A DNA stretch of 64,000 bases from Streptomyces sp. NBC_01429 (GCF_036231945.1 NZ_CP109599.1:5049501-5113500); one strand, 5' to 3'. Positions 17,225 to 26,547 are shown, counted from the stretch's first letter. The notes: generated by a model from the sequence alone, not told the origin. Numbers and translations: made by a program.

Positions 17225-18370
17225 ATGGACGGGGACGGTCGGCGCCACGGTCCGCTCGCGGGGTTCACCATCGGGGTCACCGCGGCCCGCCGCGCCGACG
17301 AGCTGGGCACGCTGCTCAAGCGGCGCGGCGGCTCCGTCATGCACGCCCCCGCCCTGCGGATCGTGCAGCTCGCCGACGACGCGGAACTGCTCTCCGCCAC
17401 CAAGGAGCTGATCGCGCGGCCGCCCGACGTGGTCGTCGCGACGACGGCCATCGGCTTCCGGGGCTGGGTGGAGGCCGCCGACGGCTGGGGGTACGGCGAG
17501 GAACTCCTCGCCTGCCTGCGCGGCGTCGAACTCCTCGCGCGCGGGCCCAAGGTCAAGGGCTCCATCCGGGCCGCCGGGCTCACCGAGGAGTGGTCGCCCG
17601 CCTCCGAATCCATGGCCGAGGTGCTGGAACGGCTCCTCGGACAGGGCGTCGAGGGCCGCCGGATCGGACTGCAACTGCACGGCGAGCCCCTGCCGGGGTT
17701 CGTGGAGGCGCTGCGGGCCGGGGGCGCCGATGTCGTCGTCGTACCCGTCTACCGGTGGATGCCGCCGGAGGATCTCGCCCCCGTCGACCGGCTGATCGAG
17801 GCGACCGTCGCGCGCGCGGTGGACGCCGTCACCTTCACCAGCGCGCCCGCCGCCGCCTCGCTGCTCTCGCGCGCCGAGGCGCGCGGACAGCTGACGGAGC
17901 TGCTCGCCGCCCTGCACCACGACGTGCTCGCCGCCTGCGTCGGACCGGTGACCGCTCTGCCGCTCCAGGCGCGCGGCATCGACACCGTCCAGCCGGAACG
18001 CTTCCGGCTCGGGCCGCTGGTGCAGGTGCTCTGCGCGGAGCTGCCGGGACGGGTCCCGACGCTGCCGGTGGCCGGCCACCGCGTCGAGATCCGGGGCCAT
18101 GCCGTGCTGGTCGACGGCGAGTTGCGGCCGGTGCCGCCTGCCGGCATGGCGCTGCTGCACGCGCTCACCCGGCGGCCCGGCTGGGTGGTCTCCCGGGCCG
18201 AGCTGCTGCGCGCGCTGCCGGGCGCCGGGCGCGACGAGCACGCCGTGGAAACGGCGATGGCCCGGCTCAGGACGGCGCTGGGCGCGCCCAAGCTGATCCA
18301 CACCGTGGTCAAACGCGGCTACCGGCTGGCGCTGGACCCGTCGGCCGACTCCAAGTACGCGGACATCTGA
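17225..18370 (+). CDS. nnaR: Nitrate-assimilation regulator: HemD-like domain fused to response-regulator DNA-binding domain
   Basis: This 381-aa protein has an N-terminal uroporphyrinogen-III-synthase-like domain (about 10-270; FTIGVTAARRADEL, TFTSAPAAASLL) and a C-terminal OmpR/PhoB winged helix (about 285-375; ending VKRGYRLAL). ATG 17225 has a GGAG site at 6 nt. In S. coelicolor this architecture next to narK is NnaR, a co-activator with GlnR of nitrate and nitrite assimilation. The HemD-like part is thought to sense rather than catalyse; I did not verify catalytic residues. The GlnR-like box just upstream fits this role. Confidence 0.85.
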   Translation: MDGDGRRHGPLAGFTIGVTAARRADELGTLLKRRGGSVMHAPALRIVQLADDAELLSATKELIARPPDVVVATTAIGFRGWVEAADGWGYGEELLACLRGVELLARGPKVKGSIRAAGLTEEWSPASESMAEVLERLLGQGVEGRRIGLQLHGEPLPGFVEALRAGGADVVVVPVYRWMPPEDLAPVDRLIEATVARAVDAVTFTSAPAAASLLSRAEARGQLTELLAALHHDVLAACVGPVTALPLQARGIDTVQPERFRLGPLVQVLCAELPGRVPTLPVAGHRVEIRGHAVLVDGELRPVPPAGMALLHALTRRPGWVVSRAELLRALPGAGRDEHAVETAMARLRTALGAPKLIHTVVKRGYRLALDPSADSKYADI

Positions 18371-18569
18371 GGGCGCGGCCTGCCCCGAACGCCCAGCGGA
18401 ACACGGGGGCACGAGGCCATAAGGGCATGAGGGCATGACGGCGCGGGGCAAGGGAGCACGCGGGTACGGGAGTCTCGTGGGTACGGGAGTACGAGGGTAC
18501 GAGGCCCGCTCACGCACCGGCGCGTGATCCCGTCCGTACGGTACGCGGCCCCCTCGGTACCGTACGGAG

Positions 18570-19100
18570 ATGGCCAACGACTCCTCCATCCTCTTCCGGC
18601 CCGCCACCCTGGACGACGCCGAGGCGCTCACCGAGGCCCTCCTCCGCAACCGCGAACACCTGCGGCCCTGGGAGCCGGCCCGCCCCGCCGACTTCTTCAC
18701 CGCGCGCGACCAGGCCAACCGGCTCGCCGATCCGTCCGTACAGCGCTGGCTCCTCACCGAGGGCCCGCGCGTCGTGGGCACGGCGACCCTCACCAACATC
18801 GCGCTCGGGTCGTTCCGCAGCGCCAACCTCGGCTACTGGATCGACAGCGACTACACCGGCCGCGGCCTGGCGACCCGCGCCGCCGAGGAGATCTGCCGCG
18901 TGGCCCGCGACGACTACGGGCTGCACCGGGTCGAGGCCGGCACCCTCCTCGTCAACACCGCCTCGCAACGGGTGCTGAGCAAATGCGGCTTCGAGCTGAT
19001 CGGCACCGCGCCGAGCTATCTCCACATCGCCGGGCAGTGGCGCGACCACCGGCTCTACCAGCGCATCCTCCACGACGGCCCGCCCAACGCCGCCGCCTGA
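18570..19100 (+). CDS. GNAT N-acetyltransferase, RimJ/RimL type
   Basis: This 176-aa cytosolic acetyl-CoA-dependent acetyltransferase shows LGYWIDSDYTGRGLATRA, with the GRGLAT pyrophosphate-binding loop, and NTASQRVLSKCGFELIG, which is typical of ribosomal-protein alanine or aminoacyl acetyltransferases. The substrate is unknown. A short GC-rich stretch with imperfect GGGTACGGGAGT repeats (about 18455-18505) precedes the gene. Confidence 0.88.
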   Translation: MANDSSILFRPATLDDAEALTEALLRNREHLRPWEPARPADFFTARDQANRLADPSVQRWLLTEGPRVVGTATLTNIALGSFRSANLGYWIDSDYTGRGLATRAAEEICRVARDDYGLHRVEAGTLLVNTASQRVLSKCGFELIGTAPSYLHIAGQWRDHRLYQRILHDGPPNAAA

Positions 19101-19228
19101 CGTCCACGACATCCGTTTCCGGCCCCGGCGGCGGGGTTTCGGCCCCGGCTCCGGCGAGGCACCCTGGAACGGGAGGGCGGCGCGGCGCGGCCGGCCCCAC
19201 CGGTCGATCCCGAGGCGGTGAACGGCAC

Positions 19229-19855
19229 ATGGCGGCGGGCAGGGCTGTGGGCAGGACGGCGGGTACGGTCCCCCACGAGTGGCGATTCGACTCGGGCCGG
19301 ATCTGCCTTGACCTGGTGGCCACCGGTGAACCACCCTTCAGGGAATGCGGACGACTTGATTCCGTCGTACCGCTCGGACGGTGGCTGATTGCCGCCGGTC
19401 TGCTGCCGGAGCAGACGCCGCTCGCGGCGATCGACGCCGACTGGGTGCGGTCCTTCGCCGAACTCCGTTCACAGCTGGGTCAATTGGTGCGCGCGGAGAT
19501 CGAAGGGCGGCCGTCGGAGGCCGCGTTGGAGTGCGTCAACGCCCTCGCCTCGGGCGCGCCGCCGGGCATCAGAGCCGTACGGGACGAGCGTGGTTCCCTC
19601 GTACGGGAGTTGAGCGCCGCGCCGCGGTGCGGGGCGCTGCTGGCGGCCGTGGCCAGGGATGCGGTGGAGCTGCTCACCGATCCGGCGGCGCGGTCCAGGC
19701 TGCGCCAGTGCGAGGGCGGCAGCTGCCGGCGGGTCTATCTGGACACCTCCAGAGGAGGGCGCCGCCGTTGGTGCTCCAGCGAGGTGTGCGGCAACCGCGA
19801 GCGCGTCGCCCGGCACCGGCGGCGGGCGGCCGTACGGCCCGCCTCGCCCGCCTGA
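19229..19855 (+). CDS. CGNR zinc-finger / ABATE-domain protein
   Basis: This protein of about 208 aa has an N-terminal ABATE domain (RFDSGRICLDLVATG) and a C-terminal CGNR zinc finger. The finger is built by CEGGSCRRVYLD and WCSSEVCGNRERVARH, giving four cysteines plus CGNR. Such proteins are probable stress-linked transcription regulators. ATG 19229 has only a weak GAGGCGG site upstream. It stands alone between the GNAT and sigma-factor genes. Confidence 0.85.
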   Translation: MAAGRAVGRTAGTVPHEWRFDSGRICLDLVATGEPPFRECGRLDSVVPLGRWLIAAGLLPEQTPLAAIDADWVRSFAELRSQLGQLVRAEIEGRPSEAALECVNALASGAPPGIRAVRDERGSLVRELSAAPRCGALLAAVARDAVELLTDPAARSRLRQCEGGSCRRVYLDTSRGGRRRWCSSEVCGNRERVARHRRRAAVRPASPA

Positions 19856-20206
19856 AGGCGCCCGAAGCCCTCCCGGACCGTTCCCGAACCGCCATGAAAC
19901 GGACTCCGGTCGAGTCTCCGTCAGGTTGGCGAACCGCGTCGAACCGCGTTCCACACCTCAATTTCGCAAGGTTCTTGCGCGATTTCAAGCCAACTCTGCG
20001 CGCTTCCTGCTCGGGTTCCCGACACGTTCTCCATGAGTCCTGCACGAATCCTCCGTGGGTCCCGGATCGACGCGAATCCGCACATGCCGCCGCTCGGCCG
20101 CCTTTAAAGATCTTGAAAGATTTTCTCCGGCCGTTGAGTACGGGCACCTCGGCTTCCGTAGTGATGAGGGAGAAGCAGCCAAGAAGGTCTCGACCGGGAG
20201 GTTTAG
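19856..20206. promoter_or_regulatory. Gap upstream of the sigU sigma-factor gene
   Basis: These 350 bp contain no gene. Bases about 20098-20130 are AT-rich (CTTTAAAGATCTTGAAAGATTTTC) and include two short repeats of AAAGAT. This is a likely promoter zone for the sigma factor. ECF sigma factors of this group often transcribe their own gene, but I cannot assign boxes with confidence. Confidence 0.35.
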
Positions 20207-20794
20207 GTGCGCAAGGATGCGGCCGTGGCCGATGACCGCCCTCACCGGGCCCGACACCGGAGCGCGACACCGCGCACCAATACTCCCGCTCCCGATGAGG
20301 AGTTGATGCGAGCGCTGTACCGCGAACATGCCGGACCGCTGCTCGCCTACGTCATGCGTCTTGTCGCGGGCGACCGCCAGCGGGCCGAGGATGTCGTACA
20401 GGAAACGCTCATCCGTGCCTGGAAGAACGCCGGCCAGCTCAATAGGGCGACCGGCTCTGTCCGACCCTGGCTGGTGACGGTCGCTCGGCGCATCGTCATC
20501 GACGGACACCGCAGCCGGCAGGCCCGGCCGCAGGAAGTCGATCCGTCGCCGCTGGAGGTCATGCCCGCGGAGGACGAGATCGACAAGGCGTTGTGGCTGA
20601 TGACGCTCTCGGATGCGCTGGAGGATTTGACCCCTGCCCACCGGGAAGTACTCGTGGAGACGTACTTCAAGGGGCGTACGGTCAATGAGGCTGCCGAGAC
20701 CCTCGGCATACCCAGCGGGACCGTGCGTTCCCGAGTGTTCTACGCACTTCGTTCCATGAAGCTCGCATTGGAGGAGAGGGGGGTCTCGGCATGA
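20207..20794 (+). CDS. sigU: ECF RNA polymerase sigma factor
   Basis: This 195-aa protein starts at GTG 20207, with GGGAGG at 5 nt. Region 2 shows ALYREHAGPLLAYVMRL and DVVQETLIRAW; region 4 shows LTPAHREVLVETYFKGRTV and a helix-turn-helix ending IPSGTVRSRVFYALRSMK. Its stop overlaps the start of the anti-sigma gene. Position within the narK-to-hupA order matches sigU, whose product in S. coelicolor affects differentiation and secretion when its anti-sigma factor is lost. The symbol rests on order and family, not on a search. Confidence 0.85.
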   Translation: MRKDAAVADDRPHRARHRSATPRTNTPAPDEELMRALYREHAGPLLAYVMRLVAGDRQRAEDVVQETLIRAWKNAGQLNRATGSVRPWLVTVARRIVIDGHRSRQARPQEVDPSPLEVMPAEDEIDKALWLMTLSDALEDLTPAHREVLVETYFKGRTVNEAAETLGIPSGTVRSRVFYALRSMKLALEERGVSA

Positions 20795-21636
20795 CCACGC
20801 ACGAGCAGTACGGACTGGGCGACGAAAGTACTGTGCATGAAGCCGTCGGAGCGTATGTTCTCGGCATTCTGGAGGATGCCGAGGCGACGGCGTTCGAGGC
20901 GCATCTGGCCGGCTGCCGGATCTGCGCCGTCCATCTGGAGGAGTTCTCCGGCATGGAACCGATGCTCGCCATGCTCGCGGACACGCCCGATCCGCTCTCC
21001 GTACCGGGCCCGCTGCCGGGTTCGCTCGGCGCACCACCCGCCAAACCCGTCGTCGTACCGCTGGCACAGCTGCCGACGCCGTCCGTATCCGTACAGCCCA
21101 GCCCACAGCTGCTCGGCAGGCTGGTCGACGAGGTCGCGGTCAAGCGCGCCAAGCGCAAGCGCCGCGGGCTGTATCTCGTGGCCGCGGCGGCGGTGCTGAT
21201 CATCGGCGGCCCGGTGGGAGCCGTCGTGGCCACCTCCGGCGACTCGTCGCCCGGCAGCAACCAGGCGGCGCCCAGCAACCCCGCCGACGACTTCAAGAAG
21301 ATCGCGGGCAAGGTCGGCGCCACGGACCCCACCACCAAGGTCAGCGCCAGCGTCGCCACCGAGCCCAAGCTGTGGGGCACCCGCACCTCCCTGGAGCTGA
21401 AGAACGTCAAGGGCCCCCTCAAGTGCAGCCTGATCGTCGTCTCCAAGACCGGCGAGGAGGAGGTCGTCACGTCCTGGTCGGTGCCCGAATGGGGGTACGG
21501 AATCCCCGACAGCCCCAATGAGGCGGGCAAGAAGCCGCTCTACGTGGAGGGCGGTACGGCCATGGACAAGAAGGACATCGACCACTTCGAGGTCCGGACG
21601 TTCGAAGGCGACAAGTTGGTGGAGATCCCTGCCTGA
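20791..21636 (+). CDS. rsuA: Membrane anti-sigma factor with HxxxCxxC zinc motif
   Basis: This 281-aa protein has an N-terminal ZAS domain (HEAVGAYVLGILEDAEA, then AHLAGCRIC giving H-x3-C-x2-C). One transmembrane helix lies at about residues 128-150 (GLYLVAAAAVLIIGGPVGAV), and a secreted C-terminal domain follows (SLELKNVKGPLKCSLIVVS). ATG 20791 overlaps the sigma stop by 4 nt. It should hold the sigma factor at the membrane until an envelope signal arrives. Confidence 0.87.
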   Translation: MTTHEQYGLGDESTVHEAVGAYVLGILEDAEATAFEAHLAGCRICAVHLEEFSGMEPMLAMLADTPDPLSVPGPLPGSLGAPPAKPVVVPLAQLPTPSVSVQPSPQLLGRLVDEVAVKRAKRKRRGLYLVAAAAVLIIGGPVGAVVATSGDSSPGSNQAAPSNPADDFKKIAGKVGATDPTTKVSASVATEPKLWGTRTSLELKNVKGPLKCSLIVVSKTGEEEVVTSWSVPEWGYGIPDSPNEAGKKPLYVEGGTAMDKKDIDHFEVRTFEGDKLVEIPA

Positions 21637-21698
21637 CATCCCCGCCCCCTTCGCGTACGGTTGACGGCTGCCCAACGCACGTCATGAAGGGGGCCTCG

Positions 21699-24236
21699 GT
21701 GGCCGCGCAGGATGCCGCTGTTCAATCAGCTGGACCCGCCGTCGATCCCGTACGCGACACGGGGCACGACTCCGTACGCGACCGTGAGATCGGTGTCGAA
21801 CAGCACCATCTGGACCAGGTGTACCGCCGCCTCGAGGAGAAGATCCACGAGGCGGAGTTCCTCATGAACGACGCCGCCAAACGGGGACAGGTCGGCACCC
21901 CGGGAGCCCTCGCGGAGCGGGATGCGCAGGTCTTCCGGGCCGGCATCCATCTCAACCGGCTCAACAACGAGTTCGAGGACTTCCTCTTCGGCCGGATCGA
22001 CCTGCTGCGGGGCAAGGACGGCAAGAAGGGCCCGGACGGCGCCTACACCTCGGTCGAACCGGCCGACGACGCCATCCGGGCCGACCGCACCGCCGAGATC
22101 GCCGAGACGCTGCACATCGGCCGGATCGGAGTCCTCGACTCCGACTACTCGCCGCTGGTCATCGACTGGCGCGCGCCCGCCGCCGCACCGTTCTACCGCT
22201 CCACCCCGGTGGACCCGGGACGCGTGGTGCGGCGCCGGGTCATCCGCTCCAAGGGCCGCCAGGTCCTCGGGGTCGAGGACGACCTGATGCGCCCCGAGCT
22301 GACCGCGTCGCTGGACGGCGGGCCGCTCGCCGTCATCGGCGACGGCGCCCTGATGGCCGCGCTCGGCCAGGCCCGCAGCCACACCATGCGGGACATCGTC
22401 TCCTCCATCCAGGCCGAACAGGACCTGGTGATCAGGGCCCCCGCCGCCTCTGTCACCGAGGTCGCCGGCGGCCCCGGCACGGGCAAGACGGCGGTCGCGC
22501 TGCACCGCGCCGCCTATCTCCTCTACCAGGACCGGCGGCGGTACGCGGGCGGCATCCTGATCGTCTCCCCGACGCCGCTGCTCGTCGCGTACACCGAGGG
22601 CGTGCTGCCCTCGCTGGGCGAGGAGGGGCAGGTGGCGATCCGCGCGGTCGGGTCGCTGGTGGACGGCGCCGAGGCCACCGCGTACGACGAGCCCGCGGTG
22701 GCCCGCGTCAAGGGCTCGGCGCGGATGGTCAAGGTGCTGCGCCACGCGGCGCGAGGCGCCCTGGAAGGGGCCACCGGCGCCACCGCCGGCCGCCGGAGCC
22801 GGGGCCGGGGCGGACAGCGCGGCTTCGGCTCCGGCGGCGGACCGGGCGGCGCTGGGCAGCTCGCCTTCGGCGAGACCGAGGCCGAGAACGAGACCGGGAG
22901 CAAGGCCGAGAACGCGGGCGGCGGTACGGGTGCCGGCGGCACCGCGGCCGTACGGACCGACCGGCTCCGGGTCGTCGCCTTCGGCCGCAGGCTGGAGCTG
23001 GAGGCCGAGGAGCTGGACCGTATCCGGCAGTCCGTGCTCAGCGGTACCGCCCCGGTCAACCTGCTCAGACCCCGGGCGAGACGGCTGCTGCTCGATGCCC
23101 TGTGGGCGAAGTCCGGCGCCGCGTCACGGGCCGGGGAGTACCTCTCCAAGGGAGACGCGGAGCTGGCCGCCGAGCTGCGCGGCGGCTTCGACGACGACAT
23201 CACGTCCGAGGACGCCTTCATCGAGTTCCTGGACGCCTGGTGGCCCGAGCTGACCCCGCGCGGGGTGCTCGCCGCGATGGCCGACGAACGGCGGCTGGGC
23301 CGCTGGTCGCGCCGGGTGCTCAACCAGGGCGAGAGCCGGCGGCTGGCCCGCTCGCTGCGGCGGCTGGGCCCGGACGGCAAGGGTGCGCTGTCCGTGCACG
23401 ACGTGGCGCTCCTGGACGAGCTGGAGACGCTCCTGGGCGCGCCGCCGCGCCCGCGCAAGCGGCGCGACCTCGACCCGCTGGACCAGCTCACCGGTCTGGA
23501 GGAGCTGATGCCGCAGCGCGAGGAGTCGCAGCGCGAGCGGGCCGAGCGGCTGGCGGCGGAGCGTACGGAGTACGCGCACGTCATCGTGGACGAGGCGCAG
23601 GACCTGACCCCGATGCAGTGGCGGATGGTCGGCCGCCGCGGCCGGCAGGCCACCTGGACGGTGGTCGGCGACGCCGCGCAGTCCTCGTGGTCCGACCCGG
23701 ACGAGGCGGCCGAGGCCCGTGACGAGGCGCTGGGTGCCCGCCCGCGCCGCCGCTTCACCCTGACGGTGAACTACCGCAACCCGGCCGAGATCGCCGAGCT
23801 GGCGGCGAAGGTGCTGGCGCTGGCCATGCCCGGCATGGACTCCCCGCGAGCGGTGCGCTCCACCGGCGTACGTCCGCGCTTCAGCGTCGTACGCGACGGT
23901 GACCTGGCCGAGACCGTACGGGAGGAGGCGCGGCGGCTGCTGGAGCGCGTGGACGGCACCGTGGGCGTCGTCGTCGCCATGCACCGGCGCGAACAGGCGG
24001 CGCGCTGGCTGGCCGGGCTCGGCGAACGGGTGGTCGCGCTGGGCAGCCTTGAGGCCAAGGGTCTGGAGTACGACGCGACGGTCGTGGTCTCCCCGGCGGA
24101 CATCGCTGACGAGTCCCCGGCGGGCCTGCGGGTGCTGTACGTGGCGCTCACCAGGGCGACGCAGCAGCTCACGGTGGTCTCGGCGGCCCGGGACGAGCCG
24201 GACGCGGACGGGGTCCCGGATCTGCTCCGGGACTGA
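21699..24236 (+). CDS. HelD-type RNA-polymerase-associated UvrD/Rep helicase-like ATPase
   Basis: This is a protein of about 845 aa. I prefer GTG 21699 (AAGGGGG 5 nt upstream) over ATG 21684. An N-terminal coiled coil (HHLDQVYRRLEEKIHEAE) is followed by the HelD domain (SPLVIDWRAPAAAPFYR). Walker A GGPGTGKTAV is at about residue 256, Walker B VDEAQDLTP at about 630, and late SF1 motifs LEAKGLEYDAT and YVALTRATQQL close the protein. A Gly/Glu-rich linker (about 357-420) interrupts the motor. HelD proteins release stalled RNA polymerase. I saw no inverted-repeat rifamycin element upstream, so I do not call it the inducible HelR type. Confidence 0.88.
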   Translation: MAAQDAAVQSAGPAVDPVRDTGHDSVRDREIGVEQHHLDQVYRRLEEKIHEAEFLMNDAAKRGQVGTPGALAERDAQVFRAGIHLNRLNNEFEDFLFGRIDLLRGKDGKKGPDGAYTSVEPADDAIRADRTAEIAETLHIGRIGVLDSDYSPLVIDWRAPAAAPFYRSTPVDPGRVVRRRVIRSKGRQVLGVEDDLMRPELTASLDGGPLAVIGDGALMAALGQARSHTMRDIVSSIQAEQDLVIRAPAASVTEVAGGPGTGKTAVALHRAAYLLYQDRRRYAGGILIVSPTPLLVAYTEGVLPSLGEEGQVAIRAVGSLVDGAEATAYDEPAVARVKGSARMVKVLRHAARGALEGATGATAGRRSRGRGGQRGFGSGGGPGGAGQLAFGETEAENETGSKAENAGGGTGAGGTAAVRTDRLRVVAFGRRLELEAEELDRIRQSVLSGTAPVNLLRPRARRLLLDALWAKSGAASRAGEYLSKGDAELAAELRGGFDDDITSEDAFIEFLDAWWPELTPRGVLAAMADERRLGRWSRRVLNQGESRRLARSLRRLGPDGKGALSVHDVALLDELETLLGAPPRPRKRRDLDPLDQLTGLEELMPQREESQRERAERLAAERTEYAHVIVDEAQDLTPMQWRMVGRRGRQATWTVVGDAAQSSWSDPDEAAEARDEALGARPRRRFTLTVNYRNPAEIAELAAKVLALAMPGMDSPRAVRSTGVRPRFSVVRDGDLAETVREEARRLLERVDGTVGVVVAMHRREQAARWLAGLGERVVALGSLEAKGLEYDATVVVSPADIADESPAGLRVLYVALTRATQQLTVVSAARDEPDADGVPDLLRD

Positions 24237-24321
24237 GGAGGGGGCCGCGACGGGCCCCTGGCGGCCCGGCGGGCGTCCGCCCGAGCGACCTTGCCCGGAC
24301 AGGTGTTCGGGACGGGCGCGA

Positions 24322-24336
24322 TTGACTCCGGGTCAA
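24322..24336. promoter_or_regulatory. TTGAC-n5-GTCAA inverted repeat
   Basis: This perfect 5-bp palindrome with a 5-nt spacer lies 35-50 bp upstream of the predicted RNA promoter. It may be an operator. Confidence 0.3.
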
Positions 24337-24368
24337 CTCGCGTGGAGGGAATCACTTACCGGGGTGGT

Positions 24369-24378
24369 TTGTTAGCCT
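24369..24378 (+). promoter_or_regulatory. Extended -10 promoter element before the structured RNA
   Basis: TTTGTTAGCCT carries TGnTAGCCT, an extended -10 box. Transcription would begin near 24381-24385, exactly where the RNA closing stem starts. No strong -35 box is visible. Confidence 0.4.
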
Positions 24379-24380
24379 GG

Positions 24381-24531
24381 GGGTGGCACCGACTCGATCC
24401 AAGCCCCCGGGCCCAACCTTCGTCGCTTCGAGCGACCACTTGCCGCGAGGCGAGCATGGCGGGTCGGTGCCACCTTCACGTCAGCGTCACCGACGCACCG
24501 AGCAGGCCCCCGCCCATGTGGCGGGGGCCTG
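24381..24531 (+). ncRNA. Candidate structured small RNA or leader upstream of malic enzyme
   Basis: A 12-bp perfect closing stem (GGTGGCACCGAC at 24382-24393 with GTCGGTGCCACC at 24463-24474) encloses two hairpins. These are GTCGCT/AGCGAC (24422-24436) and CTTGCC-GCGA-GGCGAG with a GNRA tetraloop (24439-24454). An intrinsic terminator follows at 24504-24530. A -10 element sits just upstream, and no protein frame fits. The unit could be a free RNA of about 150 nt or an attenuating 5' leader of the malic-enzyme gene, 150 bp on. I do not recognise a known RNA family. Confidence 0.6.
24504..24530 (+). terminator. Intrinsic terminator ending the candidate RNA
   Basis: AGGCCCCCGCC and GGCGGGGGCCT form a perfect 11-bp stem with loop CATGT, followed by GTTTCCGTCT. 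It lies 150 bp ahead of the malic-enzyme start. Confidence 0.8.
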
Positions 24532-24680
24532 TTTCCGTCTCGCATCATGGACGCGACGGGTTCCGTAGATAAAGGTCTTTACCTGTTACCCGTCGGTAGG
24601 TGCGACCATCTGAAGGTCTCTCCGGTCTTCTGGGCCGGACGGGGCGGCAATGAGGCTAGGGAAAGAAGAGGAACACGGTC

Positions 24681-26099
24681 ATGGCAACGGCGCCCAGCGT
24701 CTCGTACTCGATGACGGTCCGGCTGGAGGTGCCCGCGAGCGGTACCGCGGTCTCCCAGCTGACCACGGCCGTGGAATCCTCCGGCGGCTCGGTGACCGGT
24801 CTGGACGTGACCGCCTCCGGCCACGAGAAGCTGCGGATCGATGTCACCATCGCCGCCAGCTCCACGGGGCACGCGGACGAGATCGTGGAACAACTGCGGG
24901 GGATCGAGGGCGTGACCCTCGGCAAGGTCTCCGACCGTACGTTCCTGATGCACCTCGGCGGCAAGATCGAGATGCAGTCCAAGCACCCCATCCGCAACCG
25001 TGACGATCTCTCCATGATCTACACGCCCGGTGTGGCGCGGGTCTGCATGGCGATCGCGGAGAACCCCGAGGACGCCCGCAGGCTGACCATCAAGCGCAAC
25101 TCGGTGGCGGTCGTCACCGACGGCTCCGCGGTGCTCGGCCTGGGCAACATCGGCCCCAAGGCCGCGCTGCCCGTGATGGAGGGCAAGGCGGCCCTCTTCA
25201 AGCGGTTCGCCGGCATCGACGCCTGGCCGCTCTGCCTGGACACGCAGAACTCCGACGAGATCGTCGCGATCGTCAAGGCCATCGCGCCCGGCTTCGCGGG
25301 GATCAACCTGGAGGACATCTCCGCGCCGCGCTGCTTCGAGATCGAGGCCCGGCTGCGTGAGGCGCTGGACATCCCGGTCTTCCACGACGACCAGCACGGT
25401 ACCGCGATCGTCGTCCTCGCCGCGCTGACCAACGCGCTGCGCGTGGTCGGCAAGGGCATCGGGGACGTACGGGTGGTCATGTCGGGCGCGGGCGCGGCCG
25501 GTACGGCGATCCTCAAGCTCCTGATCGCGGCGGGCGTCAAGCACGCGGTGGTCGCCGACATCCACGGCGTGGTGCACGCGGACCGCGAGGACCTGGTGGA
25601 CGCCGCGCCGGACTCGCCGCTGCGCTGGATCGCCGACAACACCAACCCCGAGGGCGTCACGGGCACGCTCAAGGAGGCCGTGCGCGGCGCCGACGTGTTC
25701 ATCGGCGTCTCGGCCCCCAACGTACTGGACGGCGACGACGTGGCGGCCATGGCGGAGGGCGCCATCGTGTTCGCGCTCGCCAACCCCGACCCCGAGGTCG
25801 ACCCGACGATCGCGCGCGAGACGGCCGCCGTGGTGGCCACGGGCCGCTCCGACTTCCCCAACCAGATCAACAACGTGCTGGTCTTCCCCGGTGTCTTCCG
25901 CGGCCTGCTGGACGCCCAGTCCCGTACGGTCAACACGGAGATGATGCTGGCCGCCGCCTCCGCCCTCGCTGACGTGGTCGGCGAGGACGAGCTGAACGCG
26001 AACTACATCGTGCCCTCGGTCTTCAACGACAAGGTCGCCGGCGCGGTGGCGGGGGCGGTCAACGAGGCCGCCAGGGCGGACGGCGAAGCGCTCGCCTGA
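24681..26099 (+). CDS. Malic enzyme (malate oxidoreductase, decarboxylating) with N-terminal ACT domain
   Basis: This 472-aa protein starts at ATG 24681 with AGAGGAA upstream. Residues about 5-80 form an ACT regulatory domain. The malic-enzyme domain has MIYTPGVARVC (catalytic Tyr), EDISAPRCFEIE (metal ligands) and FHDDQHGTAIV. The NAD(P) fold is GAGAAGTAILK. It converts malate to pyruvate plus CO2 and so feeds NAD(P)H and acetyl-CoA metabolism. In S. coelicolor the gene at this position is the NAD-dependent enzyme; cofactor use here is inferred from that. Confidence 0.9.
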   Translation: MATAPSVSYSMTVRLEVPASGTAVSQLTTAVESSGGSVTGLDVTASGHEKLRIDVTIAASSTGHADEIVEQLRGIEGVTLGKVSDRTFLMHLGGKIEMQSKHPIRNRDDLSMIYTPGVARVCMAIAENPEDARRLTIKRNSVAVVTDGSAVLGLGNIGPKAALPVMEGKAALFKRFAGIDAWPLCLDTQNSDEIVAIVKAIAPGFAGINLEDISAPRCFEIEARLREALDIPVFHDDQHGTAIVVLAALTNALRVVGKGIGDVRVVMSGAGAAGTAILKLLIAAGVKHAVVADIHGVVHADREDLVDAAPDSPLRWIADNTNPEGVTGTLKEAVRGADVFIGVSAPNVLDGDDVAAMAEGAIVFALANPDPEVDPTIARETAAVVATGRSDFPNQINNVLVFPGVFRGLLDAQSRTVNTEMMLAAASALADVVGEDELNANYIVPSVFNDKVAGAVAGAVNEAARADGEALA

Positions 26100-26547
26100 C
26101 GGCCGGCGTGCCGCACCGGCCGGCCGGTGCGTCCCGTCCACCCGGATGGGCGCACCGCGGCGGTGAAGTGCGTGATCACGGTCACGCTACCCAGGACTGC
26201 GGTACATCTCACGTCCGCCCGGTGCTCGGCGCGTCGCGATTCGCCGGGCCCCGCGGGCCCCTCTAGGCTCTGTCTGACAAAGAGCGCCGTCCGCCCCCTC
26301 GGGCGGGGCCCCTAGGCTCCAAGGAGTCTCCACAGAGTCGACGGAACGTCACGACGACGAGGCAGAGGTGCTTTTCGTCTGACTCCGGAGGGTGCCGGAT
26401 TGGCTTTCCCGCCGCTGGTGGGGGCAGGATGCGTATTCGGGCGCGAGGGTCTGTCAGCAGACCCGGGTCCGGGGACTGTCCGAGGGCCCTGGCAGCATCG
26501 GCTTCGATCTCACGCCTTACAGGCAAGAAGAACACGGGAGTAACAAC
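26100..26547. promoter_or_regulatory. Upstream region of hupA
   Basis: These 448 bp hold no clear gene. CTAGGCT occurs twice (about 26262 and 26310); TAGGCT is a reasonable Streptomyces -10 box, so two tandem promoters are possible. No convincing -35 boxes accompany them. A GC-rich hairpin-like stretch (CCGCCCCCTCGGGCGGGG) lies between the two. Confidence 0.35.

Noticed and set aside
18395..18510. GGGTACGGGAGT-type repeats as a CRISPR or operator array
   Set aside because: Units are irregular and short, without constant spacers; simple GC-rich slippage is more likely.
21637..21698. Rifamycin-associated element that would make the HelD gene the HelR type
   Set aside because: No matching inverted repeat is visible in the short upstream gap.
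24381..24531. Calling the structured RNA a 6C RNA or SRP RNA
   Set aside because: There are no two hairpin loops each with six or more C, and the SRP GGAA/tetraloop core is missing.
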